Source: a virus. Taken from it: a DNA stretch of 25,491 nt. A model generated the notes under the pieces. It did not search any database. It was not told the DNA's origin and saw only the letters and a list, made by a program, of their open reading frames with translations. The DNA lies in the IMG/VR virus record IMGVR_UViG_3300025141_000666, positions 1-25,491 of that record. One strand, written 5' to 3'. Below, piece after piece: positions 8,334 to 15,236 of this stretch. A program made the position numbers and the translations under genes. Each line of letters begins with the position of its first letter. The first letter of the stretch is position 1.

Positions 8334-9022
8334 CTGTAATATCCACCAGGGACAAAGCGAAGAGGAGCTTTCTCACGATCTTCTCCAGCAGCCCTGTCGA
8401 ACTCCTCTTCGTATAGTTCCTTTAGTGCAGAGACTCGTTGACCCTCAACACCCTTTTTCAATGAAACTTGATAAGCTAGCCCTGCCGCCAAGGCGGGCCA
8501 GAATCTATCCGGAACATCCGGGCCATAAGAACTGCCAGAACCCGTATCTTCGATGCGTCTCATTACATAGTAATGGAGTACATACTTGCTGCTTTCGTCG
8601 GGAACAGGCCAAACGGTTGCTAACGTAGAAGATTGCTGCCTATCTATGAAAACCTGAAGAGGTCTAGCCTTTGTAAGCTTATTGGGGATGCCAGCATATG
8701 TATCCCTGGAAATACGATTTAGGTGGTAATCGGCCTGACTCGAAACATTCCCGCTATCCGTTCTAAGCCACATCTCAAGAACAGCAATAGTGCTTGGGTC
8801 CAGCGTATATTCAGAAGTACCTTCATCCATGTTTTTGGTAAAAGACTTAACCGTCCAAAGATTAATGCCCCTGTTCTGCCACTCAAGCATCATCAGGTTA
8901 ATAGAGCGTCTGGCAGTACGCAGGTCGTAACCGGACTTCATTTCAAGGCCAGCCCTCTCAAAGGCTTCCTCGACAATCTCTCCGATATCCGGGCTAAATG
9001 CTGTAGTTCCTGAAGTTGCCAC
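8330..9022 (-). CDS. Head-tail adaptor (P22 gp4-like)
   Basis: A 230-residue protein starting at GTG (9020-9022) eight bases after an AGAGG site. The N-terminal helical part includes GEIVEEAFERAGLEMKSGY, then TARRSINLMMLEWQNRGINL and WTVKSFTKNM, followed by GTSEYTLDPSTIAVLEMWLR and a C-terminal helix bundle (PDRFWPALAAGLAYQVSLKK). This is the usual pattern of the adaptor ring that attaches below the portal in short-tailed phages and seals the filled head. Length agrees with that family (about 160-230). Its TGA overlaps the zinc-ribbon gene start. Confidence 0.65.
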   Translation of the reverse strand: MATSGTTAFSPDIGEIVEEAFERAGLEMKSGYDLRTARRSINLMMLEWQNRGINLWTVKSFTKNMDEGTSEYTLDPSTIAVLEMWLRTDSGNVSSQADYHLNRISRDTYAGIPNKLTKARPLQVFIDRQQSSTLATVWPVPDESSKYVLHYYVMRRIEDTGSGSSYGPDVPDRFWPALAAGLAYQVSLKKGVEGQRVSALKELYEEEFDRAAGEDREKAPLRFVPGGYYR

Positions 9023-9033
9023 TAAACTTACCT

Positions 9034-9324
9034 CTACCTGCTGTCGCGTATAGCCCTGAGTATCGTCTCAGTTGAAGCCCGCTGCTCTACTTGCATAGCT
9101 TTTAAGTCGCCCTTCACTTCTTCCAGCACGAACTTATTGTTCTCAACATCAGTAGCTATACCAGCAACGCGGACTTGAATTTCTGTCACATCATCTTCAT
9201 GTGCAGACTTGGGATGAGTTGGTTCACCTGCGTGAGCGTATATCATGAAAAACAAAGAACCTATTGCAGTTGCCGCAATCGGAACAATAGTCCACAACGC
9301 TGTACCGTAAGCACTTATAGACAT
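9034..9324 (-). CDS. Membrane-anchored coiled-coil protein, possible spanin or holin
   Basis: A 96-residue protein with one hydrophobic segment near the N-terminus (residues 9-31, LWTIVPIAATAIGSLFFMIY) and a charged helical tail (residues about 43-96, VTEIQVRVAGIATDVENN then EVKGDLKAMQVEQ) predicted to be a coiled coil. A single N-terminal anchor followed by a coiled coil is the layout of an inner-membrane spanin, and some small holins or membrane-tethered phage proteins look similar. No endolysin is in the window to support a lysis cassette, so a virion or injection role is equally possible. Confidence 0.5.
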   Translation of the reverse strand: MSISAYGTALWTIVPIAATAIGSLFFMIYAHAGEPTHPKSAHEDDVTEIQVRVAGIATDVENNKFVLEEVKGDLKAMQVEQRASTETILRAIRDSR

Positions 9325-9325
9325 A

Positions 9326-9676
9326 TCACTGTTGGTATAAAACAGTCATGCTGTCATTAGTAACACCATTAATTCTTGAAATAACAATCCCGTCTTCCAT
9401 TTTAACGGAAGAATTACTGGGAAGAGCCATGTAATAGGGAGTAGAGTCTCTGGCACCTTCATTCGCAAAATCAAGAGTGATAACAAGATTCCCAGCAGAA
9501 GGAGTAGCTGCACTACCAACTGTACCGCCCTGATCATAAATATTTATAGATGTCGTATCGGCAGAGTTCCCCCTTCCAACACTGATGCCTAAAAATCTGC
9601 AAGGACCCTTCACTATGCACTTTCCGGAAAAATCATCCTCAACATAGTATGTTTGTATATTTGAAAATGAACTCAT
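9326..9676 (-). CDS. Small beta-sandwich virion protein, copy 3 of tandem set
   Basis: A 116-residue protein, beta-rich with no membrane segment. Its C-terminal part (LPSNSSVKMEDGIVISRING, then SMTVLYQQ) lines up with MPSDTAILFEDGIYIKLEG and AVTVFYMA in the protein at 10031-10405, and more loosely with the protein at 9691-10026. The three are probably paralogues from tandem duplication. Their position just after capsid-associated genes suggests head decoration or tail-accessory proteins; I know of no established function. Confidence 0.65.
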   Translation of the reverse strand: MSSFSNIQTYYVEDDFSGKCIVKGPCRFLGISVGRGNSADTTSINIYDQGGTVGSAATPSAGNLVITLDFANEGARDSTPYYMALPSNSSVKMEDGIVISRINGVTNDSMTVLYQQ

Positions 9677-9690
9677 TTTATATTCCCAAT

Positions 9691-10026
9691 CTATGTTGAC
9701 AGAAAGGCAGTAAAGGTGTTGGGGGCAACATTTGCACCACTATCCAAAATGGCTTCAAAGAAAAGACCAGTGGAGAATTTAATCGAAGTATTATCTGGGA
9801 AAACTACTTGTGAAGGAGTTCCCTGCTGCACTGTTCCAGAATATCCTGAATTTATTTTAATCAAAAGAGTTCCGGAAGAACTTGTACCGTCATACAGCCC
9901 AAAGCAAACTGGCTTGTTTGCACCATCGTATGTTCCATACATAAAGCCTACGAGTTCACCACTACCCGTGTGAACCTGCTGCCCTGGATTGTAGTCTTCG
10001 CAATACTTAGCTTTTATATATCTCAT
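9691..10026 (-). CDS. Small beta-sandwich virion protein, copy 2 of tandem set
   Basis: A 111-residue beta-rich protein beginning RYIKAKYCEDYNPGQQVHTG. Residues about 75-111 (VFPDNTSIKFSTGLFFEAI, then NTFTAFLST) have the same order of motifs as its two neighbours: a proline-led turn, a hydrophobic strand with a Gly after an acidic or Ser/Thr pair, and a terminal strand. It is more divergent than the other two. It lies in a tight run (gaps of 4 and 14 bases), so it should be co-expressed with them. Likely a minor structural or decoration protein. Confidence 0.6.
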   Translation of the reverse strand: MRYIKAKYCEDYNPGQQVHTGSGELVGFMYGTYDGANKPVCFGLYDGTSSSGTLLIKINSGYSGTVQQGTPSQVVFPDNTSIKFSTGLFFEAILDSGANVAPNTFTAFLST

Positions 10027-10030
10027 TTAT

Positions 10031-10405
10031 TTAGGCCATATAAAAAACAGTTACGGCAGTCGCCGAATCGTAATCACCCGCAGCACCCTCTAATTTAATG
10101 TAAATCCCATCTTCAAATAAAATTGCAGTATCCGATGGCATAGGAACCCAGATTCCACCCTTAGGCATATTTGCACCACTATCACCACTGTTAAAACAGA
10201 AATCTAACTTATCTGAAGCAAGTCCAGTAGGAGTACTACCAGTTCCGTCCCAGTCGAACATTGCGATCTGAGTATCATTAGTTGCATGGGGAGCGACGTG
10301 TATCCCCACAAGGGAGGTACGAGTAGTCGTAACCTGAATGACCGCCGCATCGGAACCAAGGTGACGCTTGACGGAAAGATTTTTCCATAAGTTATTTGAA
10401 CTCAT
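10031..10405 (-). CDS. Small beta-sandwich virion protein, copy 1 of tandem set
   Basis: A 124-residue protein. The central part (TRTSLVGIHVAPHATNDTQI, AMFDWDGTG) and the C-terminal block (IWVPMPSDTAILFEDGIYI, then TAVTVFYMA) look like strands of a small beta-sandwich. It is the first of three related genes downstream of the capsid block. A strong hairpin at 10457-10478 lies in its leader and may set its expression relative to the gene upstream. Confidence 0.65.
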   Translation of the reverse strand: MSSNNLWKNLSVKRHLGSDAAVIQVTTTRTSLVGIHVAPHATNDTQIAMFDWDGTGSTPTGLASDKLDFCFNSGDSGANMPKGGIWVPMPSDTAILFEDGIYIKLEGAAGDYDSATAVTVFYMA

Positions 10406-10456
10406 TCAGATTCCCCATCATAGATAATCGGTCGAATTTGCCGAGAGGTGGAAAGG

Positions 10457-10478
10457 GGGGGCACCCGAAGGTGCCCCC
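10457..10478 (-). terminator. Strong hairpin with TTCG loop after the 159-aa gene
   Basis: Nine perfect G/C-rich pairs (GGGGGCACC with GGTGCCCCC) close a four-base loop, read as TTCG on the minus strand inside a C/G closing pair, which is the very stable UUCG tetraloop. It lies 8 bases past the stop of the 159-aa gene. Only three T follow within a few bases on the minus strand, so it may be a partial terminator, an RNA-end stabiliser or a read-through attenuator. Confidence 0.55.
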
Positions 10479-10485
10479 GGAGTAA

Positions 10486-10965
10486 TTAGCTCAGTTCAGG
10501 CTGTGACTCTCCGGAACGACCGTTATCAACAACAGTGTACGTGAAGATAAAAGTGACCGTACCAGTCGGACTGCCCGCACTAGCGTCGATATATACCTGC
10601 TGATCAGTTGTGATTCCGGCAGCAGTAACCAATGCTCCAGCCGCCCCAGTGATAGTCCCTTTCGTATGGGTAGGAGCCCCCACGAAAAAACCATCGGGAT
10701 CAGCGGATGTACCAATATCGACAGTATCACTAGCCGTTCCAGCTACTGTACAAACTACCTGAATCGGAATTGCCCCCTTAGGAAGAACAAACAATTCGCC
10801 AGCAGTAGCACTGGACCCAATTCGCATCCGAGCAGCATCTCCACCAGAGGTCTGCGCAGAGTCGCCAGAAACATTAACAGACATCGTCAAAACGCCGGGA
10901 GAAACAACACCCTTGTTTCGACCACCATAAGACCGAGCCACACCACTAAAAGTAGTAGTCGCCAT
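10486..10965 (-). CDS. Capsid-associated (decoration-like) protein
   Basis: A 159-residue protein, glycine- and threonine-rich, with a conserved-looking start (TTTFSGVARSYGGRNKGV) and alternating strands (GELFVLPKGAIPIQVVCTV, TVTFIFTYTVVDN). It has a good SD (GAGG) before its ATG. It is immediately downstream of the major capsid gene but separated from it by a terminator, an arrangement that suits a protein made in a different amount. Such genes next to the capsid gene usually encode a head decoration or head-fibre protein; that is an inference. Confidence 0.65.
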   Translation of the reverse strand: MATTTFSGVARSYGGRNKGVVSPGVLTMSVNVSGDSAQTSGGDAARMRIGSSATAGELFVLPKGAIPIQVVCTVAGTASDTVDIGTSADPDGFFVGAPTHTKGTITGAAGALVTAAGITTDQQVYIDASAGSPTGTVTFIFTYTVVDNGRSGESQPELS

Positions 10966-11040
10966 TTTAATTACCTCGTTGCACGCAACTTACCCCGACA
11001 GTCCGCGTGCTGTCTTATTAAGTCTGCCGGGTTTGGTTGG

Positions 11041-11077
11041 AAATAAAAGGGGGAGGGCCAACTATTGACCCTCCCCC
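11041..11077 (-). terminator. Rho-independent terminator after the major capsid gene
   Basis: On the minus strand a 9-bp perfect stem (GGGGGAGGG with CCCTCCCCC, 11-base loop) is followed by TTTTATTT. It begins 9 bases after the capsid gene stop. This is a textbook intrinsic terminator and would stop or reduce transcription from the terminase-capsid block, leaving downstream genes to read-through or to another promoter. Confidence 0.85.
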
Positions 11078-11085
11078 AATGAAGA

Positions 11086-12000
11086 CTAGCTTGCGCCAGA
11101 ACTTCCGTAGATCCCGAGAGGATCGCTAACGCCGTAGCTATAGCGTTCCCGGGCCTTGTATCGAACATTGCCGGTGTCGAAGTCTCCGTCCATGCCCGTA
11201 CTAAGCGGAACACGGTCGAAGTGCTTCATGCCATTCGGCACATCCGTGATCAGGTACCAACAGTCCGTGTCCGTCAGGAAGTGGTTAACACGATAACCCT
11301 CCGGAATGGTCCCATTGTTCTTCAGAGCATTGATGTCGTTGTCAGCCGTACCGGGACGCTGTTCAGTGTCCAGAATACGAGTGGCAACAAACATATTTGC
11401 AGGCGGAATGATCAGCTTGCGAGGGCGGGCAGCGATCAGAAGACCGCGTTCGTCCGTCCAAGCAGCAATATCAATCGTAGCCTGCTCAAGGCTCGTCTCG
11501 TTCAGATCCGACTGCGTCGAAGGCTGGTTTCTGTTCGTACCGCCATTAACAAGCGGGTGCGAATCGCTGAACAGATCAACACCATCTCCACTATCGAACG
11601 ATCCACCGCTGAACCCATTGTTCAGGGGCGATGCTGCCTTCACCTGCTTGGTGTAGGACATCGAGCGAGCAAGGGCCTTCGTGTATCGAGCCGAAAGGCT
11701 GTCATACAGATTGTCCTCAATCGCTTCCTCGGTAACCGAGAAACCCATCGCAACAGTTTCGTGCGTGTATCGAGCAGTGAATGCTTCCTGAGCCGCATCG
11801 TAAGTAATGGAAGAACCCTCAGACTTAACCGGGGCCGATCCAAAACCAGAGAGCTTCACTTCTTCTTCAAAAGCTCGCTCCGAAGATTCCGTCTCATAGA
11901 TCTCTTCACTCTCGTTCTCGTAACTCTCATACTCCAACCCAAAAAGGGCATTAAGCCCGGGAAGGAGTTCCTTCATCATTTGCGCTCGTGAAATTGCCAT
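11086..12000 (-). CDS. Major capsid protein (Mu gpT-like, HK97 fold)
   Basis: A 304-residue protein with the strongest SD in the window (AAGGAGGT, 12 bases before the ATG), as expected for the most abundant virion protein. After an acidic N-terminal region (residues about 23-47) comes AFTARYTHETVAMGFSVTEE, then the LFSDSHPLVNGG loop near residue 145 typical of Mu gpT-type capsid proteins, a DERGLLIAARPRKLIIPP strand, and the C-terminal WYLITDVPNGMKHFDR block. Length is typical of that family (about 300). No cleaved delta domain is obvious, consistent with a separate scaffold gene. A terminator follows directly. Confidence is high because sequence pattern, SD and position agree. Confidence 0.85.
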   Translation of the reverse strand: MAISRAQMMKELLPGLNALFGLEYESYENESEEIYETESSERAFEEEVKLSGFGSAPVKSEGSSITYDAAQEAFTARYTHETVAMGFSVTEEAIEDNLYDSLSARYTKALARSMSYTKQVKAASPLNNGFSGGSFDSGDGVDLFSDSHPLVNGGTNRNQPSTQSDLNETSLEQATIDIAAWTDERGLLIAARPRKLIIPPANMFVATRILDTEQRPGTADNDINALKNNGTIPEGYRVNHFLTDTDCWYLITDVPNGMKHFDRVPLSTGMDGDFDTGNVRYKARERYSYGVSDPLGIYGSSGAS

Positions 12001-12020
12001 GATTTAATTACCTCCTTTCC

Positions 12021-12605
12021 CTAGATGCCCGCAGTGCTATCGAACTGGGCCACATTTTCCAGAAGCTGAACGATAACATTCGGTGTTGCACTGTTCTCAT
12101 TAGCCCCGTCCTTGGGGATAGCGAGACATCGCAGCGTTAGGGCGCTCGCTGTTGCAGTAGATGAATCGAGGTAAATCCCCGAATTCCCAGTAGCGGTACT
12201 GCCCGCTGATGCGGCAAAACCCGCAACAGAGAAACATTTACCAGTATCACTAACGTCCATCACCTCATCACCCTGGATCATGTAAATCTGTTTAGGATCA
12301 CTGCAAACAGAAATTCTAATCTCTGTAGCAGTGCCACCGGGATAATACTGACCCCAATTGGGACTACCCGTAGAATCAACCCATCTAAAACCTACTGCAA
12401 CTCCCAAGGTCGGTTTTGCAATAATAGGCGATTCTCCAGTAGTCGTATTCTGGCGCTGAACATAACCAGTAGTAAGAAGCTCGACAAAATCACCAGAAAA
12501 TACATTTCCTGAGTAATCGTCAGCCATCTCAAACTCGCTGAACCCGCCAGTACTGTACCCATAGCCTGTCCCGTTTCCTTGAACGGGACGAAGTCCATAA
12601 GCCAT
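12021..12605 (-). CDS. Capsid-proximal virion protein
   Basis: A 194-residue protein (start AYGLRPVQGNGTGYGYSTGG) rich in Gly, Ser and Thr, with beta-rich segments (FSGDFVELLTTGYVQRQ, GVAVGFRWVDS). It lies between scaffold-module genes and the capsid gene, where related phages keep a small conserved virion protein, perhaps a head decoration protein. I cannot name a characterised member. Its SD (AGGAGA) is inside or beside a 7-bp hairpin at 12608-12637, so its translation may be tuned. Confidence 0.6.
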   Translation of the reverse strand: MAYGLRPVQGNGTGYGYSTGGFSEFEMADDYSGNVFSGDFVELLTTGYVQRQNTTTGESPIIAKPTLGVAVGFRWVDSTGSPNWGQYYPGGTATEIRISVCSDPKQIYMIQGDEVMDVSDTGKCFSVAGFAASAGSTATGNSGIYLDSSTATASALTLRCLAIPKDGANENSATPNVIVQLLENVAQFDSTAGI

Positions 12606-12607
12606 TT

Positions 12608-12637
12608 GGCTATCTCCTAATCTTTCTGGTGATAGCC
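12608..12637 (-). promoter_or_regulatory. Hairpin overlapping the ribosome-binding site of the 194-aa gene
   Basis: GGCTATC and GATAGCC form a perfect 7-bp stem with a 16-base loop. On the minus-strand transcript the AGGAGA ribosome-binding site runs from the loop into the 3' arm, three bases before the ATG. Folding would partly hide the site, which could lower translation until ribosomes finish the gene upstream. Confidence 0.4.
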
Positions 12638-12650
12638 CACGATAAACCTC

Positions 12651-13127
12651 TTACCGCTCACCACCACCAAAAGTTACTTTAGTAGATCGCTCAGGCTTCA
12701 AGAGGGGCATACGAGGATTATTCTCTCGCATGAAGCTGTTATCGACAGCCTCCATCTGACTATCTGCCTTTTGATTAAGATATTCTCGCTTTTGATTCAT
12801 CTTCTCCTGAGACATCTTACAGAGCAGAAGTCCACCCTGTTCAAAGTTCTCGGAGAACTGAGATCGAAAGTCATTCATACCCATCAACTCAGGATGATCT
12901 TCAGCCTTTACAGGCTCCCAACCTTCCCGAAACGCCTTAGACACATTCATATTGTCTTCAGTCCCAAGCATACGAGTACGAATCCATCGGAATACGTACC
13001 CATCTTGAGCTTTAGGCGTAGGCAGAAGAGACGGAGGAGTCCAAGGCTCTTCCCTCTTTTCCTCTTCGCGATCCGCTTCATTTGCACGAACTTCGCTTTC
13101 GCGGTTCGCGCGGTTTTCTTCAGTCAT
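12651..13127 (-). CDS. Conserved head-module protein, unknown function
   Basis: A 158-residue, highly charged protein. The N-terminal 30 residues are almost all E, R, N and A and probably disordered or helical. The middle (YVFRWIRTRMLGTEDNMNVS, AFREGWEPVKAEDHPEL, QGGLLLCKMSQEKMNQ) is a pattern I associate with a conserved phage protein encoded beside the scaffold. Its start directly follows the scaffold stop (TAAATG), 10 bases after a GGAG. A head-assembly role is inferred from position. Confidence 0.6.
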   Translation of the reverse strand: MTEENRANRESEVRANEADREEEKREEPWTPPSLLPTPKAQDGYVFRWIRTRMLGTEDNMNVSKAFREGWEPVKAEDHPELMGMNDFRSQFSENFEQGGLLLCKMSQEKMNQKREYLNQKADSQMEAVDNSFMRENNPRMPLLKPERSTKVTFGGGER

Positions 13128-14057
13128 TTATTTTTGCTCCTTGAGCAATTGTGCGCCGTATTGTTGTGGTGTAATACCCAGCCTCTTGGCGAGAGCGACC
13201 TGGGTGGCGGTAAGCTGTACTGTGCGCGGTCGCGATCCCGTGCTGCGCGATGCAGGGGCTACAACCGTGTTAGTTCGATGGGTCACAGCAGTCTCGCCTC
13301 GACTTTCATTCCCACCAAACTTCTCGGGAAATACTTCCCGAACTCGTTCATCAATGCGCGCATAGTACTCGTCAGATTTAGGATTAAGTCCATCCTTCAA
13401 AACGAGTTTTTCGTGAACCCCATATGCAAATGAGGTCATCTCTTCATCTTTGCCGAACCAGGGATTCCGTCCCATCCACTCAACAGCTTGCGGGTCAGGA
13501 CTAGGTGCCTGATTTTGCCGCTGCTGTGCTTGCGGGTTTTGCCGCATGAAGTTCGGAGGAGGTGTTCTGGGTACATTGTTTGAAATAGACCCAGGTGCCA
13601 TCGATGACGCCATTTGAACGTCATGAGTAGCTTGCACCATCTTCTGCTGAGCTTCAGCGATAGCGTCGGAATCTCCCTCTTCGTAAGCCTGCTTGTAAGC
13701 AGCCTTTGCCTTTTCAGCATCCCCCTCAGATCGAGCCCGCATCTCCTCTAGGAGTACGCCCTCACCTCTCTGAAGAAGGTTTCTCAACTGGGAATTCTCT
13801 CCATGCATACGCTGGAGATGAGCCACAGCTTCATTTCTCATTCGGTCAGCAGAGTCTTTAGCCCTACGTTCCTCATGATACTCGTACTTAAGACGGTTGA
13901 TCCGCTTCTTTACACGGTTATCAACACCCTCGATCTCGGCATCGAGATCCATTTCCTCAGAACTGGCTCTTACAGGGACTCGATCCCCCTCCGGTCGATC
14001 ATCGACAACATCCACATTGATATTGTCATCGGCATTAAAACTGAGATCTTCTGACAT
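13128..14057 (-). CDS. Capsid scaffold protein
   Basis: A 309-residue, acidic and helix-rich protein. It begins with an acidic disordered stretch (residues 1-45), then a long charged coiled coil (residues about 48-155: KKRINRLKYEYHEERRAKDS, EEMRARSEGDAEKAKAAYK). A Pro/Gln linker (residues about 160-190, with PQAQQRQNQAPSPDP) leads to a C-terminal part ending VALAKRLGITPQQYGAQLL. Lack of a fold core, coiled coil, and location just upstream of the capsid gene are the hallmarks of internal scaffold proteins, which shape the procapsid and then leave. A small C-terminal helix pair that could bind capsid fits. No protease domain is seen. Confidence 0.75.
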   Translation of the reverse strand: MSEDLSFNADDNINVDVVDDRPEGDRVPVRASSEEMDLDAEIEGVDNRVKKRINRLKYEYHEERRAKDSADRMRNEAVAHLQRMHGENSQLRNLLQRGEGVLLEEMRARSEGDAEKAKAAYKQAYEEGDSDAIAEAQQKMVQATHDVQMASSMAPGSISNNVPRTPPPNFMRQNPQAQQRQNQAPSPDPQAVEWMGRNPWFGKDEEMTSFAYGVHEKLVLKDGLNPKSDEYYARIDERVREVFPEKFGGNESRGETAVTHRTNTVVAPASRSTGSRPRTVQLTATQVALAKRLGITPQQYGAQLLKEQK

Positions 14058-14059
14058 GG

Positions 14060-14437
14060 TTATGCCCTCTCAACACCACGGGGGTCGTCAACAACGGCCT
14101 CCACGGTGTCATCATTGATAAGACGAAATTCCTTTCCATGAATCTTGATTCGGGTTCCGGAGAATGCCCGCATCAAAACCCAGTCGCCCACTTCACACCA
14201 GGGGCCGGTAGGGAATTTTTTCTCATCCTTGTAGGCAAGAGGACCCATCTTCAGAACGCAACCAAGAACAGTCGAAACTGCCTCGATCTCCAAAGCCTTG
14301 TCGGGCTTATAGATGCCCGCCTCGGTCTGCTCTTCCACTTCAGGCAAAGCGATAAGAACCTTCCAGCCCGTAGGCTCGGGAAGTTGTGTCGCTGTACGAG
14401 AAGATCTCTTTTCCTCCAAAGAAGTTGTTTTAGCCAT
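14060..14437 (-). CDS. GroES-like co-chaperonin
   Basis: A 125-residue protein with the Cpn10 pattern: PTGWKVLIALPEVEEQTEAG (residues 22-41), the following flexible region where a mobile loop would contact GroEL, VSTVLGCVLKMGPLAYKD, a VGDWVLMRAFSGTRIKIHG strand, and RLINDDTVEAVVDD. It is about 30 residues longer than typical bacterial GroES, with a basic N-terminal extension. No GroEL is present, so it would work with the host GroEL, as T4 gp31 does. Its place between hydroxylase and scaffold/capsid genes suggests it adapts the host chaperonin to fold the capsid protein. A 6-bp hairpin (14452-14470) lies in the leader, and AGG is just before the start. Confidence 0.75.
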   Translation of the reverse strand: MAKTTSLEEKRSSRTATQLPEPTGWKVLIALPEVEEQTEAGIYKPDKALEIEAVSTVLGCVLKMGPLAYKDEKKFPTGPWCEVGDWVLMRAFSGTRIKIHGKEFRLINDDTVEAVVDDPRGVERA

Positions 14438-14497
14438 TACCTATCCATTGCTCTGGGTTTAAGCGACCCAGGAACGCTTGCGCCCACTGCGGGCGAT

Positions 14498-15046
14498 TCA
14501 CGGCTTGAAGTTTACGTAAAGAACAACTCGTTCCTTATCGGTCATATTCCAAGCACTATGAGCTTCGGAGGGATCAAAAACGATCCACTCCCCTGGCTGT
14601 TTCCACTGATGCCAGCCACATGAAGACTCTATACCTACATCCCCGAAGGGTATTTCGATCCCCATGTGAAAAATTAAATTATCTCCATACTCATCGTGAG
14701 TATGAGACTCAAGCCTCTGACCAGGGTTCAATTTGCTAAACGCTACTACATCGACATCGTCAAAGTCAAAATGTTTAAATACCAAATCCCAAAGATTTGC
14801 CCAGCAACTCCACAGCATACCTGCCATTACGCCCCATTCGATTCCGTAACGGCCCTCAATTATTTCCTTTGACCCATATACTGGGAGAATCTTCCAGTCT
14901 AGATCCTCTCCACCATCCTCTTCCAAGAGCATTGTGTCCGGATTCCAGCCGATCCAATCGGGATATGAATCAGGTTTAGCTTTAAACTTCTCGTACTCTT
15001 TTACAATCTCGTCTATCTCTTCTGAAAATGAGTAGTACTTATCCAT
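14498..15046 (-). CDS. Aspartyl/asparaginyl beta-hydroxylase-like 2-oxoglutarate oxygenase
   Basis: A 182-residue protein. Residues about 100-180 match the Asp/Asn beta-hydroxylase fold, a double-stranded beta-helix that uses Fe(II) and 2-oxoglutarate: KLNPGQRLESHTHDEYGDNL, then FHMGIEIPFGDVGIESSCGW, PGEWIVFDPSEAHSAWN and ERVVLYVNF. H115 (or H117) and H163 fit the iron ligands, and R173 is spaced 10 residues after H163 like the 2-oxoglutarate arginine. H127 matches the second conserved histidine, but the arginine usually two residues before it is I125 here, so co-substrate binding could differ. The N-terminal 90 residues are not recognised. The gene overlaps the 65-aa gene by 8 bases and sits among head genes. 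Target is unknown. Confidence 0.7.
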   Translation of the reverse strand: MDKYYSFSEEIDEIVKEYEKFKAKPDSYPDWIGWNPDTMLLEEDGGEDLDWKILPVYGSKEIIEGRYGIEWGVMAGMLWSCWANLWDLVFKHFDFDDVDVVAFSKLNPGQRLESHTHDEYGDNLIFHMGIEIPFGDVGIESSCGWHQWKQPGEWIVFDPSEAHSAWNMTDKERVVLYVNFKP

Positions 15047-15236
15047 TTTCTACAATTTCCATTCTGGAAATGAGATCTAGAAACTCCCTTTCAGCGATAG
15101 CAAGACCCTCAATAACTCCACAAAGCCTTCTGTATTCAGCGAAATCATTTGCAGATCCTCCAGAAACAGTATCTGCGTAGTCGTTTAGAAGCTCGCGAAT
15201 CCTTTTCTTGTAGGACTCCGACCATGAATCAGACAA
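15039..15236 (-). CDS. Small helical protein after the portal gene (TTG start)
   Basis: A 65-residue protein starting at TTG (15234-15236) directly after the portal stop, with a strong GAGGGGG site 5 bases before; there is no usable ATG until the last few codons. It is mostly helical and charged (ESYKKRIRELLNDYADTV, AIAEREFLDLISRMEI). Small proteins of this size behind the portal are common in podoviruses. Function unknown; coupling to the portal suggests a head-assembly role. Confidence 0.6.
   Translation of the reverse strand: MSDSWSESYKKRIRELLNDYADTVSGGSANDFAEYRRLCGVIEGLAIAEREFLDLISRMEIVENG

Noticed and set aside
11221-11991. 256-codon plus-strand frame antisense to the capsid gene
   Set aside because: The capsid gene has a strong SD and a recognisable family pattern; the antisense frame has neither.
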